Below the pieces are notes generated by a model. That model had not been told where the DNA came from, did not search any database, and saw only the letters and a list, made by a program, of their open reading frames with translations. Shown here piece after piece: positions 62,713-64,000 of a stretch of DNA of 64,000 bases. The translations under genes were made by a program, and so were the position numbers. Every line of letters begins with the position of its first letter. Position 1 is the stretch's first letter. The stretch covers positions 2,953,674 to 3,017,673 of the forward strand of contig OY725501.1 in assembly GCA_963281255.1 (NCBI GenBank). The letters run 5' to 3'. Origin of the DNA: Aphrocallistes beatrix. Its lineage: Eukaryota > Porifera > Hexactinellida > Sceptrulophora > Aphrocallistidae.

Positions 62713-63411
62713 ATGGCTACCAACAATGTCGCCCCCCATTTCATACAGCCTGATGGCACAAATAACAACACAAACAATGCATGCAAACGGGAGTCAAGCA
62801 CCATTGAAGACTTACTCACCACCTCCTCAAACTGGATAAAACTGAACGTTGGAGGAACCTACTTCTCTACTAGCAAGACTACACTCAAAAAGTACCCAGA
62901 CTGTATCCTATACGAACTCGTCCGTGAACCTGGAGAAAAGCTGTCTCCTTTCCTAGACGAGACGGGAGCTGTACTTATAGACAGGGACCCTAAATACTTC
63001 TCTGTTATTCTGGAATACCTACGTTCTGGTGACTTCTACTTCTGTTCCAGCATATGCGAGTCCGCTATTCGAGCTGAAGCGAAGTACTTTAACCTTCCTC
63101 AACTCGCAGAGTTGGTCACGAGTAAAATAAAGAAGAAGCAGCTTGAACTACAGGCCACGAATGTACATAGAGTCTGCAGCCTCAAGCATGATGAAATCTC
63201 CTCATTCCTATCTTCCCTCTCAGACGGTTGGAAGCTATGCCAAATACTCCCCAATCAGAAAGAAAATACTTTCTTAGTGATTGTCGCCAAGTGTTTTGAC
63301 ACCCCCCTGACACCAATGAATGCACCCTTCGCACCTAAAGCAGCTAAAGTTTTTGACAGCCCTAAAGAACCAGCGAAATCTAAATCTAAAACTTTTGGGA
63401 AGTTTTTATAA
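62713..63411 (+). CDS. BTB/POZ (T1-type) protein of the KCTD2/5/17 group
   Basis: A 232-residue protein with a T1-type BTB domain at about 41-140 (WIKLNVGGTYFSTSKTTLKKYP, DETGAVLIDRDPKYFSVILEYLRSG). Its C-terminal part, NVHRVCSLKHDEISSFLSSLSDGWKL, matches the VYRVLQC...MSDGWK block of KCTD2, KCTD5 and KCTD17. These form pentamers that act as cullin-3 substrate adaptors; KCTD5 targets G-beta-gamma. The Asn/Thr-rich N-terminus and Lys/Pro-rich tail (PAKSKSKTFGKFL) are not conserved. Length is like human KCTD5 (234). Single exon. Confidence 0.88.
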   Translation: MATNNVAPHFIQPDGTNNNTNNACKRESSTIEDLLTTSSNWIKLNVGGTYFSTSKTTLKKYPDCILYELVREPGEKLSPFLDETGAVLIDRDPKYFSVILEYLRSGDFYFCSSICESAIRAEAKYFNLPQLAELVTSKIKKKQLELQATNVHRVCSLKHDEISSFLSSLSDGWKLCQILPNQKENTFLVIVAKCFDTPLTPMNAPFAPKAAKVFDSPKEPAKSKSKTFGKFL

Positions 63412-63772
63412 ATGTCCACCCTTTCTCCCCAGGTTTTCTACCAAAGAACTAGACATTGGTTTTTTTATCTAAGCTTTTCCCATACAACTCATACATTTGT
63501 TTTACTGGTGTCTTCCGCTGGGTTATTTTATGTTACTAGATTTTGATAGCATAATGACTTCTCTATGATTGTACTGATATGAGGCTTTTAGTTATTATAT
63601 ACTTAATCATAAGATTTGCATATTCGAATGTGCTCCAACTTTTAAGGAGTAATGGGGAGAATCTGATTGATTGGTTACAAGGAGTTAAGTGACAAAATTA
63701 TAACTCGCATTGGTTCAAATTTTGGTTAGTCTGTGGATACCGGCCGCGTCCTAGCCTTTAACTCCATAATTT
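63412..63772. other. 3' region of the KCTD gene
   Basis: T-rich sequence after the stop, then AT-rich DNA without a visible gene. Confidence 0.4.
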
Positions 63773-63878
63773 CAGGGCCGGCGCCACTGGTCCGGTTGGT
63801 ACGGTTTTAACCGGACCACTTTTTAGACCATTTCGGCCCGCGTGCAACTCTGCTTCAAAAACCGTGGCGCCGGCGCTG
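63773..63878. mobile_element. 106-bp GC-rich MITE with hAT-like ends
   Basis: CAGGGCCGGCGCCAC at the left and GTGGCGCCGGCGCTG at the right are inverted repeats. The flanks CATAATTT and CATTATTA share six of eight bases. Inside lie GGTCCGG and CCGGACC. It is related in style to the GC-rich element at 48902. Confidence 0.7.
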
Positions 63879-64000
63879 CATTATTATACTATTCACTACT
63901 TTCATGCACTCATCTGCCACAAACAACATTCTCAACTGTAGTTAATAAATTTGCCCGTATCAACTGCTGACACTTTGGTAATGTGTCTGTTTCTGCTTAG

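Noticed and set aside
1..64000. CRISPR arrays, bacterial operons, tRNA or rRNA genes
   Set aside because: The 48-bp coding array is the only regular tandem repeat and has no spacers; no B-box-like tRNA sequence or rRNA stretch was recognised, and the genes are eukaryotic.

Overview
The window looks like an intron-poor metazoan (invertebrate-type) nuclear genome. Eleven recognisable animal genes each occupy one uninterrupted reading frame: kynurenine 3-monooxygenase, AdoMet decarboxylase, NUDCD2, PrimPol, DDX18/Has1, ribosomal protein eL42, DGCR8/Pasha, APH-1, an ABCC transporter, GAPVD1/RME-6 and a KCTD2/5/17-type BTB protein. DGCR8, APH-1, GAPVD1 and an interferon-inducible-type very large GTPase (VLIG) family point to an animal or a close holozoan relative. 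I could not identify the species or phylum. The DNA between genes is AT-rich and full of small DNA-transposon derivatives.

Region 1 (1-28 kb) is a tandem cluster built from a two-gene module: a giant VLIG-like GTPase with a C-terminal Cys/His cluster and von Willebrand A domain (+ strand), facing a TMEM63/OSCA-type membrane channel (- strand). The last module is intact (GTPase 16776-24035, 2419 aa; TMEM63 25501-27936, 811 aa). The middle module is decayed (GTPase 8479-13512 with two frameshifts and a 3' deletion; TMEM63 remnant 14313-16346 with three lesions). The first GTPase copy runs off the left edge of the window and carries one frameshift, identical to the one in the middle copy. Its TMEM63 partner is missing, and transposon-like repeats lie in the corresponding place.

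Region 2 (29.8-39.0 kb) is a compact head-to-tail run of six + strand genes: KMO, AMD1, NUDCD2, PRIMPOL, DDX18 and eL42. Four of the five gaps are 0.2-0.45 kb. The KMO-AMD1 gap is 1.3 kb and holds a pogo-like remnant. One short 5' leader intron can be proposed at KMO, and several genes have a pyrimidine-TAG acceptor-like site just before the start codon.

Region 3 (39.3-50.8 kb) has alternating strands: DGCR8 (-), APH-1 (+), an MRP4-like ABC transporter (-) and a coiled-coil/beta-propeller protein (+).

Region 4 (50.8-57.4 kb) has no convincing conventional gene. It is a nest of mobile elements: a large interrupted inverted repeat, a Tc1/mariner remnant, two hAT-like non-autonomous elements with 8-bp target duplications, a microsatellite-bearing repeat family, and a pair of inverted TATA modules rich in GAAA-NN-GAAA motifs that resemble interferon-stimulated response elements.

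Region 5 (57.4-64 kb) has GAPVD1, another copy of the microsatellite-bearing repeat, a KCTD-type gene and a short GC-rich inverted-repeat element.

The genes of regions 2, 3 and 5 serve unrelated housekeeping roles and form no visible pathway. The GTPase/TMEM63 cluster is the part most likely to hold an undescribed system, because two unrelated genes have been duplicated together as a unit.
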